Shown: piece by piece, positions 7,190 through 14,326 of the stretch | How positions within the stretch are numbered: position 1 is the stretch's first letter | Layout of the letters: every line of letters begins with the position of its first letter | Notes under the pieces: generated by a model | Told to the model about the DNA's origin: nothing | Database searches by the model: none | The model's input: only the letters and a program-made list of their open reading frames with translations | Made by a program: the position numbers and the translations under genes | From: a virus | DNA: 64,000 nucleotides | Reading direction: 5' to 3' (one strand) | IMG/VR virus record: IMGVR_UViG_3300045283_000116 | Location: 1 to 64,000 of that record

Positions 7190-7352
7190 GGAAACCCCGC
7201 CGCAGGAGGCGATGACGCTTCGGATGCCGAAGTGGCTGTGGGACCGCATGGAAGCGGCTCGTGGCGCGATCCCGCGCGAGCGCTGGGTCCGCTGGCTAGT
7301 CGAGAAGGAAACAGACCCGGAGTTGCAAACCAAACCAACAGAAGGACAGTGA
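7176..7352 (+). CDS. Ribbon-helix-helix DNA-binding protein, 58 aa
   Basis: A 58-codon gene from ATG 7176 to TGA 7352. Residues about 13-43 read MTLRMPKWLWDRMEAARG, then IPRERWVRWLVEKE: a strand followed by two helices with the usual Pro-x-x-x-W turn of ribbon-helix-helix repressors. It begins inside the end of the preceding gene, six bases after a TAGAGT -10 box, so it probably makes a leaderless mRNA. Its stop overlaps the next ATG. It is one of the candidates for the protein that binds the dispersed palindrome, since such proteins often regulate themselves; this is untested. Confidence 0.7.
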   Translation: MPDAEETPPQEAMTLRMPKWLWDRMEAARGAIPRERWVRWLVEKETDPELQTKPTEGQ

Positions 7353-7645
7353 TGGCTTCCACGCCCCCGGCAGAGAACAACAACTACACGCTCCAGGAGT
7401 ACCGCCCCGTGGGGAAGAACGGGGATGACGAGGAGGTCTGGGCGTGGGAGGACATCGCCACCGTCGAACTGCCGCCGCGCGCCCAGCGCAAGACGGCGCT
7501 CACGCGGGCGTTCCAGGAGAACCCCGGTCTGACGCCGATCGACGAGGCGGGCAAGTACCGCATCCTCGACGCCGACTCGTCCAGGGTGCTGACGGTCAAG
7601 GCCAAGCCGCCCGAGATCCCGCAGCTTGAGATCACCCCCGAGTGA
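7352..7645 (+). CDS. Hypothetical protein, 97 aa
   Basis: ATG 7352 overlaps the TGA of the preceding gene. The upstream GTG at 7232 in the same frame would give a long overlap with the ribbon-helix-helix gene and an unlikely N-terminus. Content: a polar start, DDEEVWAWEDIATVELPPRAQRK, a helix and a closing beta segment (YRILDADSSRVLTVKAK). Unrecognised. Small acidic proteins next to DNA-binding proteins are sometimes partners, but there is no direct evidence here. Confidence 0.6.
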   Translation: MASTPPAENNNYTLQEYRPVGKNGDDEEVWAWEDIATVELPPRAQRKTALTRAFQENPGLTPIDEAGKYRILDADSSRVLTVKAKPPEIPQLEITPE

Positions 7646-7646
7646 C

Positions 7647-7925
7647 ATGCCGGACTTCGATGCGTACCGGGCGAAGCTGAACGAGCGGCTGGGGCAGCAC
7701 GCCCCGCCGTTCGTCGCCTGGGTCGACAAGCTGGAGCAGTTCTCCAACGCGCAGGACCGCAAGATCGCCGAACTGGACGACCAGATCCGCGACCAGGCCG
7801 ACAAGGACGCCACGATCAAGAGCCTCGAGGAGGAGATGGCGCTGTTGGTTGAGGACATCCTCGACGTGGATCGCGGCATCAAGACGTACGAGGAGCTCGT
7901 CGTCGACGTGCGCCGACGAGCCTAG
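7647..7925 (+). CDS. Coiled-coil protein, 92 aa
   Basis: ATG 7647 follows the previous stop by one base. From residue about 28 the sequence is one long acidic heptad-type helix (FVAWVDKLEQFSNAQDRK, IAELDDQIRDQADKD, IKSLEEEMALLVEDI), likely a dimeric coiled coil. Its TAG stop is shared with the TAGACT promoter box of the next gene. Unknown function. Confidence 0.65.
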   Translation: MPDFDAYRAKLNERLGQHAPPFVAWVDKLEQFSNAQDRKIAELDDQIRDQADKDATIKSLEEEMALLVEDILDVDRGIKTYEELVVDVRRRA

Positions 7926-7934
7926 ACTGGAGTC
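7923..7934 (+). promoter_or_regulatory. TAGACT -10 box overlapped by exact GACTGGAGTC
   Basis: TAGACT (7923-7928) ends eight bases before the GTG start at 7937, suggesting a leaderless mRNA. The exact palindrome GACTGGAGTC (7925-7934) overlaps the -10 box and the transcription start, an ideal repressor position. Confidence 0.6.
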
Positions 7935-7936
7935 GC

Positions 7937-8224
7937 GTGAAGCTCTTTCGCTGTGTTCTGGTGGGCGGGCCTTTCGACGGTGACGAGGGCACGATCCGCC
8001 ACAGTGACCGGCCGCAGACGATCTGGGCCGGTCACTGCAAGCCGATCAGCAAGTGCCGGGAGATCCACTGGACGCTTGACCATGTGCAGGCCGCGGACCT
8101 CGGCTATGAGCGCTACGGCTACGAGCAGACGCGCGATGACGTGCACGTGTACGTGTGCGCGGACGTGGCGTCCGGCCCCGGCGGCTCCGTCCGCGTGCTG
8201 GAGGAGATTCCGGTCAGTGGGTGA
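7937..8224 (+). CDS. Hypothetical protein with GGPFDG motif, 95 aa
   Basis: Starts with a strand then GGPFDGDEG (VLVGGPFDG), a motif I recall at the start of many small uncharacterised actinobacterial and phage proteins. It contains His and Cys residues (GHCKPISKCREIHW) and a Tyr-rich segment. Initiation at GTG 7937 lacks a Shine-Dalgarno site, consistent with the leaderless promoter just upstream. Its end overlaps the next GTG. Confidence 0.6.
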   Translation: MKLFRCVLVGGPFDGDEGTIRHSDRPQTIWAGHCKPISKCREIHWTLDHVQAADLGYERYGYEQTRDDVHVYVCADVASGPGGSVRVLEEIPVSG

Positions 8225-8612
8225 CTTCGACTTCCCGCACCCGGACTGGCAGAACTGGCAGATGGGCGGCGTGAACGTGTCGTCGAGCAACTACGTGCCG
8301 GACGGGACGCTCTACATGTCCGGCGGCAGGGTGATCGCCGCCCCGAAGACCACGGCGTTCATCAACGACCTGCTCGACACGGACAAGGCCGAGACGCAGG
8401 CGGCCAAGCTCCGGGAGCTCATGGATCTCAAGCCTTCAGTCGAGCTTTTGGAGCGCCTCGACAGCGAGTACGTCGGCGAGCCCGAGCTCGTGCAGGTCAT
8501 CGACGACTACGTCATCGAGTTCACGACACGGCGCGGCAAGATGCGCGTCTTCCGGCGTCCCGGCGAGACGTGGGAGGAATGCCTGATCCGCATGGGGCTG
8601 CTCGATGCTTGA
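8217..8612 (+). CDS. Hypothetical protein, 131 aa
   Basis: GTG 8217 overlaps the previous gene by eight bases. The N-terminal 60 residues are Gly/Ser/Trp-rich and extended (FPHPDWQNWQMGGVNVSS), the middle is an acidic helix (KAETQAAKLRELMDL), and the end is strand-rich (YVIEFTTRRGKMRVFRRPG). No family recognised; coupled to the next gene. Confidence 0.6.
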   Translation: MGDFDFPHPDWQNWQMGGVNVSSSNYVPDGTLYMSGGRVIAAPKTTAFINDLLDTDKAETQAAKLRELMDLKPSVELLERLDSEYVGEPELVQVIDDYVIEFTTRRGKMRVFRRPGETWEECLIRMGLLDA

Positions 8613-8901
8613 CGTGGACGAGATCGCCCTGGTGGAGGCGAGCCTCAACGACGGCCTCATCGTGCAGTTGGTCGTCGACGCCTGCCGGTTTGCGTGCTGC
8701 GGCAAGCCGTTCCGCGAGCGCGCCGGGTACGAGCAGGTCTACACCGGCACGATCGCGCACGTCGAGCTCAATGGACTGGAGCCGATCGCCGTGCGGATGA
8801 ACGGTCTGGGTATGGGCACGCCGTCGTTCATTGTGGAGGCAGGGGTCGAGAACATCTGCCTTGTGCGCCAGCGTCCTCGCCCGGCCGCGCGCTATGGCTG
8901 A
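8605..8901 (+). CDS. Hypothetical protein, 98 aa
   Basis: ATG 8605 overlaps the preceding stop. A likely beta-rich fold: DGLIVQLVVDACRFACCGK, YEQVYTGTIAHVELNG, PIAVRMNGLGMG, SFIVEAGVENICLV. A Cys triplet (CRFACC) might bind metal or form a disulphide. A GACTGGAGCC near-copy of the dispersed palindrome lies inside at 8774. Unrecognised. Confidence 0.55.
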   Translation: MLDVDEIALVEASLNDGLIVQLVVDACRFACCGKPFRERAGYEQVYTGTIAHVELNGLEPIAVRMNGLGMGTPSFIVEAGVENICLVRQRPRPAARYG

Positions 8902-9058
8902 TTCGCTGACGCGCGAGGAGGTCGAGGAGCGCACGGGCATCAAGGTCACGCCGAAGATGGTCTTCGTGCTCGCCGCGGACGGCGATCTCTACGGCAGGGT
9001 CGGCGACGAGTGGTACATCTACCCGCCGTATCCCGTTTTCCGTCCGACCGAAACGTAG
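8894..9058 (+). CDS. Hypothetical protein, 54 aa
   Basis: ATG 8894 overlaps the preceding gene by eight bases. Content: helix TREEVEERTGIKV then strands MVFVLAADGDLYGRVGDEWYIYPPY. Too small for the family to be clear; the codon use and coupling match its neighbours. Confidence 0.5.
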   Translation: MADSLTREEVEERTGIKVTPKMVFVLAADGDLYGRVGDEWYIYPPYPVFRPTET

Positions 9059-9059
9059 G

Positions 9060-9332
9060 ATGGCCGACATGAACGCGCAGCAGGAAGCGTCGAACGCCTG
9101 GCTTGAGATGACGCCCTCGGCGCAGGCCCAGATGCTCCGCTTCTATTGGGCCAAGAAGGAGAAGTTCATCTTCCATCTCGTGTCGCCGCCCTGCGTGCAC
9201 GAGTGGCTCAAGGGCACAGTGCGCTGGGTCTCCGTGACGGGTAGCCTCGTGCACATCAACGGCGGCAAGGGCATCGGCCTCGTCGAGGTCCCTGTCGAGC
9301 ACATCATCGACGTGGTCATGGAGTCGGACTAA
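9060..9332 (+). CDS. Hypothetical protein, 90 aa
   Basis: ATG 9060 follows the previous stop by one base. An N-terminal helix is followed by KKEKFIFHLVSPPCVHEWLKG and a beta segment (VRWVSVTGSLVHINGGKGIGLVEVPV). Unrecognised. The stop overlaps the next ATG. Confidence 0.55.
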   Translation: MADMNAQQEASNAWLEMTPSAQAQMLRFYWAKKEKFIFHLVSPPCVHEWLKGTVRWVSVTGSLVHINGGKGIGLVEVPVEHIIDVVMESD

Positions 9333-9541
9333 TGGCGCAGGCGAGTTGTCACGGGTGTGGGGCGGACATCGTGTGGAGGGACCTGCCGGACGGGTCGAAG
9401 GGTGCCTTCGACGTTCACGAGGTCTCGGCCGGGCCGGGGCGGTACGTCGACTCGGAGGAGGGCCTGAGACCCGTCACCGAGACGGCAAGCGTTTCCGCCC
9501 TCCAGCTTCACGCGCTCGTCTGTCCCGTCAATGACCGCTGA
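9332..9541 (+). CDS. Small putative zinc-binding protein, 69 aa
   Basis: ATG 9332 overlaps the previous stop. Begins with a single CxxC knuckle (SCHGCGADIVWRDLPDG), with a further His and Cys near the end (LHALVC) that could complete a zinc site. A CHGCGADIVWR-type start is familiar from small phage zinc proteins of unknown role. Confidence 0.55.
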   Translation: MAQASCHGCGADIVWRDLPDGSKGAFDVHEVSAGPGRYVDSEEGLRPVTETASVSALQLHALVCPVNDR

Positions 9542-9746
9542 GGCTCGCGCCCTCGAGGCGCTCCAGCTCGCTCGAGCATCCCAAGAGCGCATATTGGAAC
9601 TGGAGTCTGCACTTGAGCGCGCGAAAGTAAGTCGCGATCGGGCACTTACCGAGTGCTGCGAGATCGCAGGCGAAGAACGGACAGTGCGGGAACTCGGCCT
9701 ACACGCCAACTCCCTGCGTGCGATGGTCAAACGCGCGACATGCTGA
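9531..9746 (+). CDS. Small helical protein, 71 aa
   Basis: ATG 9531. A long charged helix (ARALEALQLARASQERILEL) continues with a second one; the end (ERTVRELGLHANSLRAMVKR) resembles a helix-turn-helix. An AACTGGAGTC near-palindrome sits inside at 9598-9607. DNA binding is possible but unproven. It overlaps the next gene by seven bases. Confidence 0.5.
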   Translation: MTAEARALEALQLARASQERILELESALERAKVSRDRALTECCEIAGEERTVRELGLHANSLRAMVKRATC

Positions 9747-10138
9747 ACGACCGGCTGACCGAACTCGTCGAGGAGTACATGCGCGGCTGGCGCGAGGACC
9801 GCCTCAAGCGCAACCGCGAACCGCTGATGGAGGCGATCGAACTGGAGCGCCGCGGCCTGCGACACACGCGGTTCAGCCACGTGGCGAACCTGCCCGCGAT
9901 GGTCGCGCCGTTCTCGATCGTCATCCCTGGGAACTTCTGGCTGCACGTCGCTGCCGACGAAGTCGAGGTCGCCTGTCCGTGCGGTTCCGAGCCGCGGATG
10001 CACTCCGGCGTTCCGGTGGTCTGCTCTGGCGAGGAGTGCCCACGCGCCTACCTCTACACGGGGCGCGAAGTGCTGGTGGCGTTCAGCCCGAGAGGCACCG
10101 AACCCGTCGAGGAGCCCGATCCCGTCGACGAGATGTGA
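9740..10138 (+). CDS. Hypothetical protein with CxC...C cluster, 132 aa
   Basis: ATG 9740. An N-terminal helical half (LTELVEEYMRGWREDRLKRN) precedes a beta-rich half with CPCGSEPRMHSGVPVVCSGEEC, a four-cysteine arrangement typical of a zinc ribbon. The last 20 residues are acidic and disordered. It is the last gene of this stretch before a short gap with an operator-like site. Confidence 0.55.
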   Translation: MLNDRLTELVEEYMRGWREDRLKRNREPLMEAIELERRGLRHTRFSHVANLPAMVAPFSIVIPGNFWLHVAADEVEVACPCGSEPRMHSGVPVVCSGEECPRAYLYTGREVLVAFSPRGTEPVEEPDPVDEM

Positions 10139-10146
10139 CGGATCGG

Positions 10147-10164
10147 TAATCTCGGACTGAAGTC
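10147..10164 (+). promoter_or_regulatory. Candidate promoter with GACTGAAGTC site
   Basis: TAATCT (10147-10152) resembles a -10 box and is followed at once by an exact GACTNNAGTC match (GACTGAAGTC, 10155-10164) in the short gap before the next gene. The layout repeats the one at 7923: a box and a palindrome in front of a start codon. Confidence 0.4.
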
Positions 10165-10175
10165 GTCTGCTTTTC

Positions 10176-10484
10176 GTGCAACGATTTACGGCGATGAGGA
10201 ACTACGCGCCCATGCCCAGCCCGGAGCACATGTACGCCATCGCGGTGCGCGTCGGCGAGATCCTCGGCCGCCGTTTCGCCTACATGCACGCGCGCTGCTA
10301 CCACTTCGCGCTCGAGGACGGCTGGTCGATTTCGATTCAGGCGGAAAGTGCGGGCCGTGTCCGCGTGTCGGCCTGCCGCTGGACCCGTCCCGTCGCTACG
10401 CTGTGGGCGCGCGCCGACGACCACAACAGGCTGGCTGGCCTCGTCGTCGAGCTCGCGGGAGAAATCGACGGAGTCTTGGCATAG
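10176..10484 (+). CDS. Hypothetical protein, 96-102 aa
   Basis: Two in-frame starts are possible, GTG 10176 and ATG 10194; neither has a clear ribosome-binding site, so a leaderless start is possible. The product has an amphipathic helix (PEHMYAIAVRVGEILGRRFA), strands (YHFALEDGWSISIQAESAGR) and a final helix (DDHNRLAGLVVELAGEIDG). Unrecognised. Confidence 0.55.
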   Translation: MQRFTAMRNYAPMPSPEHMYAIAVRVGEILGRRFAYMHARCYHFALEDGWSISIQAESAGRVRVSACRWTRPVATLWARADDHNRLAGLVVELAGEIDGVLA

Positions 10485-10494
10485 GGAGCACGAC

Positions 10495-10557
10495 ATGACG
10501 ACCTCACGACTAGCCACCACGAACCGCTCACGAGGCTGCCGCTCACGCTCGGCGTGA
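10495..10557 (+). CDS. Possible 20-aa peptide
   Basis: ATG 10495 follows GGGAG and ends at a TGA overlapping the next GTG. The product is Ser/Thr/Arg-rich and may only be a leader that couples ribosomes to the next gene. The same stretch in the frame of the next gene is also protein-like (HHEPLTRLPLTLGV) but has no start codon, so a start misassignment or a frameshift is an alternative. Confidence 0.25.
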   Translation: MTTSRLATTNRSRGCRSRSA

Positions 10558-10877
10558 CGGTCAAAGCCAACTGGTTCGAGGGCTCCGTCGACACCCAGGC
10601 CGCGGGACCGGACGTAACCCGCGTCGGACGGCTCGTTGATCTTCTCGGGCCAGAGGAACTCAACGTCAGGCTCGCTGCCCTCATGCGCGACGAGAGCGAG
10701 CTCTACAACGAGGGCATCACCTGTCCGATCAAGGACCACGACGCCTCATCCTGCGTCGCGTGCCCGATCCGCGAGACCGATCCGCTGGAGCGCCTTGAGC
10801 CGCTGTGCACGATCGGCGTCGAGCAGGACAAGGTCATCACCGCCCTCCTGGTGCACGCCCATGCCCCAGGTCGTTGA
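10554..10877 (+). CDS. Hypothetical Cys-containing protein, 107 aa
   Basis: GTG 10554. Content: VTVKANWFEG strand, a helix (VGRLVDLLGPEELNVRLAAL), and a Cys-rich part (ITCPIKDHDASSCVACPIRE, with a later C) that may bind zinc. The frame stays open upstream to 10485 with protein-like sequence, so the true N-terminus is uncertain. The stop overlaps the ATG of the next gene. Confidence 0.5.
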   Translation: MTVKANWFEGSVDTQAAGPDVTRVGRLVDLLGPEELNVRLAALMRDESELYNEGITCPIKDHDASSCVACPIRETDPLERLEPLCTIGVEQDKVITALLVHAHAPGR

Positions 10878-11331
10878 CGCTCCGCTCTCGCACAAGGGGA
10901 CTCCGATATCGGCGACGATCGGCGCGCGGCGGATGTCGGCGACGCACGCGGACCGGCTGGCGATCCTGGCGGGCGAGAAGACGGAGATCCGCCACCACGC
11001 CCCCGCAGCATGGAGGGCGAGGCCACCCGGCCGCCCGCCGGGGCCGTGCATCATCTACACGGATCGCGCTGACGGGCTGGTGCTCACCGACGTGATCTGG
11101 GCGGACACCCCGTGGTTTGAGCCGCTGTCGGCGATCAGCCCCGAGGGCCTCAAGGCCGAGGGTTTCGAGACGTACGAGGAGTTCCTTGCGTACATGAAGC
11201 GGCGGTGGGCACCGAAGAAGCTCGAGATCATGATGGTCGTCCGCGTCACGCGAGTCCGCCGTCTCACCGAGGAGGACATTCAGGCGTTCAAGGACGCGGC
11301 GTACGAGCGGCTCTACGGCCAGTACGCATGA
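10861..11331 (+). CDS. ASCH/PUA-like domain protein, 156 aa
   Basis: ATG 10861. The second half has the pattern of ASCH (PUA-like) domains: ISPEGLKAEGFETYEEFLAY followed by MKRRWAP, then KLEIMMVVRVTRVRRLTEED. ASCH domains are thought to bind RNA or modified nucleotides and occur in many phages. The N-terminal half is basic (a run of Arg and Pro around residue 50). It sits directly before the packaging genes and overlaps the next ATG. Confidence 0.5.
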   Translation: MPQVVDAPLSHKGTPISATIGARRMSATHADRLAILAGEKTEIRHHAPAAWRARPPGRPPGPCIIYTDRADGLVLTDVIWADTPWFEPLSAISPEGLKAEGFETYEEFLAYMKRRWAPKKLEIMMVVRVTRVRRLTEEDIQAFKDAAYERLYGQYA

Positions 11332-11669
11332 GCCCGGCCGAGTGGCGGATCTACGGTCGGCGCGGAGGCTGCGTCATGTGCGGGCTCCGGCTGCCGGAGG
11401 ACCAGGACATCGACCCGAGCTTCCGACCGGAGTTGCGCAATATCGAGGTCCACCACGGCATCCGCCAGCAGGATCTCCGTCGCCGCGGTCTGGACCTCTG
11501 GGACGAGCGACTCGCCGTCTGCCTTTGCGAGTACCACCACCGCCGCCACACGAACAGGGTCCGGCGCATCATCCGCCAGGCGCTTCCGGTCGGCCTGCTG
11601 GACTACGTCGCCGAGCACGACCTCTGGCCCCAATTCGATCGGGAGTACCCCTTTGGCCTCACCACCTAA
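11328..11669 (+). CDS. HNH endonuclease next to the terminase genes, 113 aa
   Basis: A zinc-type HNH nuclease: CVMC knuckle near residue 16, the catalytic EVHHGIRQQD (two His), then AVCLCEYHHRRHT with the second Cys pair and the closing His residues. In HK97-like phages an HNH protein encoded beside the terminase works with it in DNA packaging; position immediately upstream of the putative small terminase supports that here. ATG 11328 overlaps the preceding stop. Confidence 0.8.
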   Translation: MSPAEWRIYGRRGGCVMCGLRLPEDQDIDPSFRPELRNIEVHHGIRQQDLRRRGLDLWDERLAVCLCEYHHRRHTNRVRRIIRQALPVGLLDYVAEHDLWPQFDREYPFGLTT

Positions 11670-12303
11670 GACTCCGCTCACCACGTCCACGCCGCCGCCG
11701 ACCGCGCCAGCGCCGCCGGTCGTCTTCCAGGTCGCGCTGCCCGGCGGCGGACGCCTCGAACTGGAGAACCAGGACGAGGTCGACATGTGGAACGACGCCA
11801 AGAAGAAGTACGAGATCGACTACGGCTTCACGCGGACCAACGACCTGATCCTGCTCGGTGCGATGTTGTCCCAGGGCATCGCCATGTACCGCGCCCAGGT
11901 GGATCTCACGTCGCCGGTCAAGGGCAAGGCGGCCACCGCGTCGACGCGTATTGCCTCCGCGGCTGGCGAGATCCGGGCGCTCGAGAAGGCGCTGGGCATC
12001 GACAAGAAAACTCGCGACTCGAGTTCCGGGCAGAACCTCGCCGAGTACCTCGCGATGCTCAAGCGCGCGGCCCACGCTCGCGGCGTTCACATCGCGGCGC
12101 GGACCAAGGCGTACGAGGAGTTCAGCATGGCGCTGCGCCAGAAGATCCGGGTGCTGCGAAACGCCGACGACGAGGACCGGCTCTACGAGGGCGTCAGCGA
12201 GGTTTCGATCATCCAGTGGGCCGAAGGTGAGCTCGCGCGACTGGAAGCGAAAGACCAGGAATGGGCTCAGGAGAAAGGCAGGGTGTTCGTCGGCCGCCTG
12301 TAG
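11653..12303 (+). CDS. Putative terminase small subunit, 216 aa
   Basis: TTG 11653 has a GGGAG site at a good distance and overlaps the end of the HNH gene. After a Pro/Thr-rich start, residues about 40-215 are almost entirely helical: LENQDEVDMWNDAKKKYEID, a central pair of helices and a charged C-terminal helix ending AEGELARLEAKDQEWAQEKG. Position between HNH and large terminase, size and helical content fit a small terminase. I see no clear helix-turn-helix, so the call rests mainly on context. An internal GACTCGAGTT near-palindrome lies at 12016. Confidence 0.55.
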   Translation: MASPPKTPLTTSTPPPTAPAPPVVFQVALPGGGRLELENQDEVDMWNDAKKKYEIDYGFTRTNDLILLGAMLSQGIAMYRAQVDLTSPVKGKAATASTRIASAAGEIRALEKALGIDKKTRDSSSGQNLAEYLAMLKRAAHARGVHIAARTKAYEEFSMALRQKIRVLRNADDEDRLYEGVSEVSIIQWAEGELARLEAKDQEWAQEKGRVFVGRL

Positions 12304-12617
12304 ACCTCGTCTGGCTGGTGGCGCGCGAGTACCACGCGACCACGGCAGCGGCGGCGATGGCGCTGGCACATGGCAGGGTGACGATCAACGATGTGGCGGT
12401 GGGCCTCGTTCACCGCTACTCATACACGCGCGAGGACTTGGCCGGGGCAATGCTCGGGCTGCACACGCAGCGCAGGCGCGTCTTTGGCAGCCAGCCGATC
12501 CGTCAGGGTGTAGGGGGTGTAGGGGGTGTCGTAGCCTCACGACACCCAGGCGACACCCCCCTCGCGACACCCCGGCAAGTCACGACTGGAGTTCAAGGAA
12601 CGCTATGGCCTCGTTAG
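12261..12617 (+). CDS. Hypothetical protein, 118 aa, overlapping packaging repeats
   Basis: The frame begins inside the end of the putative small terminase and runs 13 bases into the large terminase. Residues 15-85 are protein-like (VDLVWLVAREYHATTAAAAM, HGRVTINDVAVGLVHRYSY, TREDLAGAMLGLHTQRRR). The last 35 codons are a read-through of the GGGTGT/CGACACC repeat cluster and are low complexity. The real start may be a GTG further in. It may be a small DNA-binding partner of the terminase, but this is inference. Confidence 0.4.
   Translation: MGSGERQGVRRPPVDLVWLVAREYHATTAAAAMALAHGRVTINDVAVGLVHRYSYTREDLAGAMLGLHTQRRRVFGSQPIRQGVGGVGGVVASRHPGDTPLATPRQVTTGVQGTLWPR
12506..12572. repeat. Inverted repeat cluster just upstream of the large terminase
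   Basis: Three GGGTGT units (12506, 12515, 12524) face three CGACACCC units (12540, 12551, 12565). The centre forms a perfect hairpin, GGTGTCGT-AGCCTC-ACGACACC. The cluster ends about 30 bases before the large terminase ATG, next to a GACTGGAGTT site at 12584. Repeats at this place in a phage genome are often terminase recognition (cos/pac) or transcription control sites. Which one applies is not decided by the sequence. Confidence 0.7.
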
Positions 12618-14326
12618 GAGTCTTCGTCGACGACCAGGGAAAGCCCGGCCGTAGCCCGCTGCCTGAGACCGAAGGGACGTGGACCTTCGACGAGGACGAC
12701 TACCTCCTCTACGCCATGCTCTGCGACCCCGTCCACTGCGCCGAGCTGCTCGGCGACGACCCGAACAACCGCGACTACGGCGGCTGCTACACGGTCCGCG
12801 ACTACCAGTACCCGCTGTTCCGCATGGACGACAACTACGCCGGGGCGACGTGCGCCCGATCGGTGGGCAAGACCGAGTCGATCAAGTGGAAGTCGGTCGC
12901 GCACACGTTCAGGCGGATCGGAGAGAACCTTCTCGTAACCGCCCCGGAGCTCATCCACCTGCTCCCGTTGACGGACGCGATCGAGGACACGATCCGGTCG
13001 CTGCGCCTCACGCGCCAGTTCCTCGACATGCGCGGCGGGAAGACCGGCTTCACGCACCGGCCCTTCGGCGTCGACTTCCTCGACGGGACGAAGATCGTCG
13101 GGCGCATTCCGCGGCTGACGGGCACGGGCGTCAAGGGCCAGCACCAGCCGGACCTGATGGTCGACGAGGGCCAGGACTACCCGGAGAAGGGCTGGACCGA
13201 AGTCCACGAGACGGTGCTCAAGGACCACGTCGACATCGACGGAAACCCCGACTTCAGCTACCACTTCTACGGCGTGCACTCCGGAGAGCGCGGGTCCGGA
13301 TTTGCCAAGCGAGCCACGGAGGGCTCGTTCCGGATCGTGCAGGTCACGGCGATCCAGCGCCCCGGCTGGTGCGCGGCGGAGAAGGCGGCGGCGATCGCGG
13401 CCTACGGCGGCACGTCAAACGGCGACTATCGTCGGAACATCTACGGCGAGCCCGGCGCGCCCGCGAGCCCGTTCTTCGTCACCGCGCGGCTCGTCGCGTG
13501 CCTCGACCAGGAGCGCGAGTCGTTCTACAACCAGAGCGAGTACCTGTACCAGTTGCTCCGCGCCGAGGAGTTCGACGAGATGGGGCTGCCGATCGCGGAG
13601 CTGCTCGACCTGCCGATGGGGCTCAAGAACGTGTGGGGCGGCATGGACGTGGGCCTCACCGAGTCGCCGACCGTCATCACCCTGTGGTCCGAGCAGAAGC
13701 ACGACGGCGTGATCCGCCTCAAGCTCGTGCGGCGCATCCATCTCGAGCGCTTCCGCACGCGCGTGATCCGCGAGGCCCTGTACGCGATCTTCCGCACGTA
13801 CAACAAGAACCTCAAGGGCTTCGGGATGGACATCACCGGGCTCGGCTTCCCGATGTGGCAGGAGATGGAGGACGACGAGGCGGTCCCGCCGCGGTTGCTC
13901 GAAGTCACGCGCGGCTACTTCTTCAACGCCAAGGTGCCGGTCCACGTCGACAAGGATCAGGTCACGACGGACGCTGGCGGGCGGATGCGCGACCATCTCG
14001 GCCAGGCGGTCGTGGAGGAGACCGACCCGAACACCGGTCTGCCGCGCTACGTGACGATGATGTCGATGATCGAAGCGAGCACCCGCTACCTGCGCGAGTT
14101 CGTCGACCAGCGCAAGATGCTGCTCCCCTTCGACACGGAGATCACCCGCGACATGCAGGCCGAGACCCAGCAGCGGGTCAAGCGGCTCGCCGGGGCTCAG
14201 CGCAAGCCCAACGCCTTCCACATCCTCGACTCGATGCGGGCGATGGCGATGGTCTACCACTCCGAGGAAATGGAGCGGGCGCTCGCGCAGGACCAGATCC
14301 AGCCCGTGCTCGAATTGGCGCTGTGA
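12605..14326 (+). CDS. Terminase large subunit, 573 aa
   Basis: The DNA-packaging motor with ATPase and nuclease domains. A Walker A-like CARSVGKT is at residues 83-90, Walker B with catalytic acid DLMVDEGQD at 183-191, and the RNase H-like nuclease shows the expected acidic positions: GGMDVGLTE (Asp348) and GFGMDITG (Asp409). Length is normal for the family. ATG 12605 lies after CAAGGAACGCT. It directly follows the small terminase region and precedes the capsid genes, the usual order in siphoviruses. Confidence 0.92.
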   Translation: MASLGVFVDDQGKPGRSPLPETEGTWTFDEDDYLLYAMLCDPVHCAELLGDDPNNRDYGGCYTVRDYQYPLFRMDDNYAGATCARSVGKTESIKWKSVAHTFRRIGENLLVTAPELIHLLPLTDAIEDTIRSLRLTRQFLDMRGGKTGFTHRPFGVDFLDGTKIVGRIPRLTGTGVKGQHQPDLMVDEGQDYPEKGWTEVHETVLKDHVDIDGNPDFSYHFYGVHSGERGSGFAKRATEGSFRIVQVTAIQRPGWCAAEKAAAIAAYGGTSNGDYRRNIYGEPGAPASPFFVTARLVACLDQERESFYNQSEYLYQLLRAEEFDEMGLPIAELLDLPMGLKNVWGGMDVGLTESPTVITLWSEQKHDGVIRLKLVRRIHLERFRTRVIREALYAIFRTYNKNLKGFGMDITGLGFPMWQEMEDDEAVPPRLLEVTRGYFFNAKVPVHVDKDQVTTDAGGRMRDHLGQAVVEETDPNTGLPRYVTMMSMIEASTRYLREFVDQRKMLLPFDTEITRDMQAETQQRVKRLAGAQRKPNAFHILDSMRAMAMVYHSEEMERALAQDQIQPVLELAL

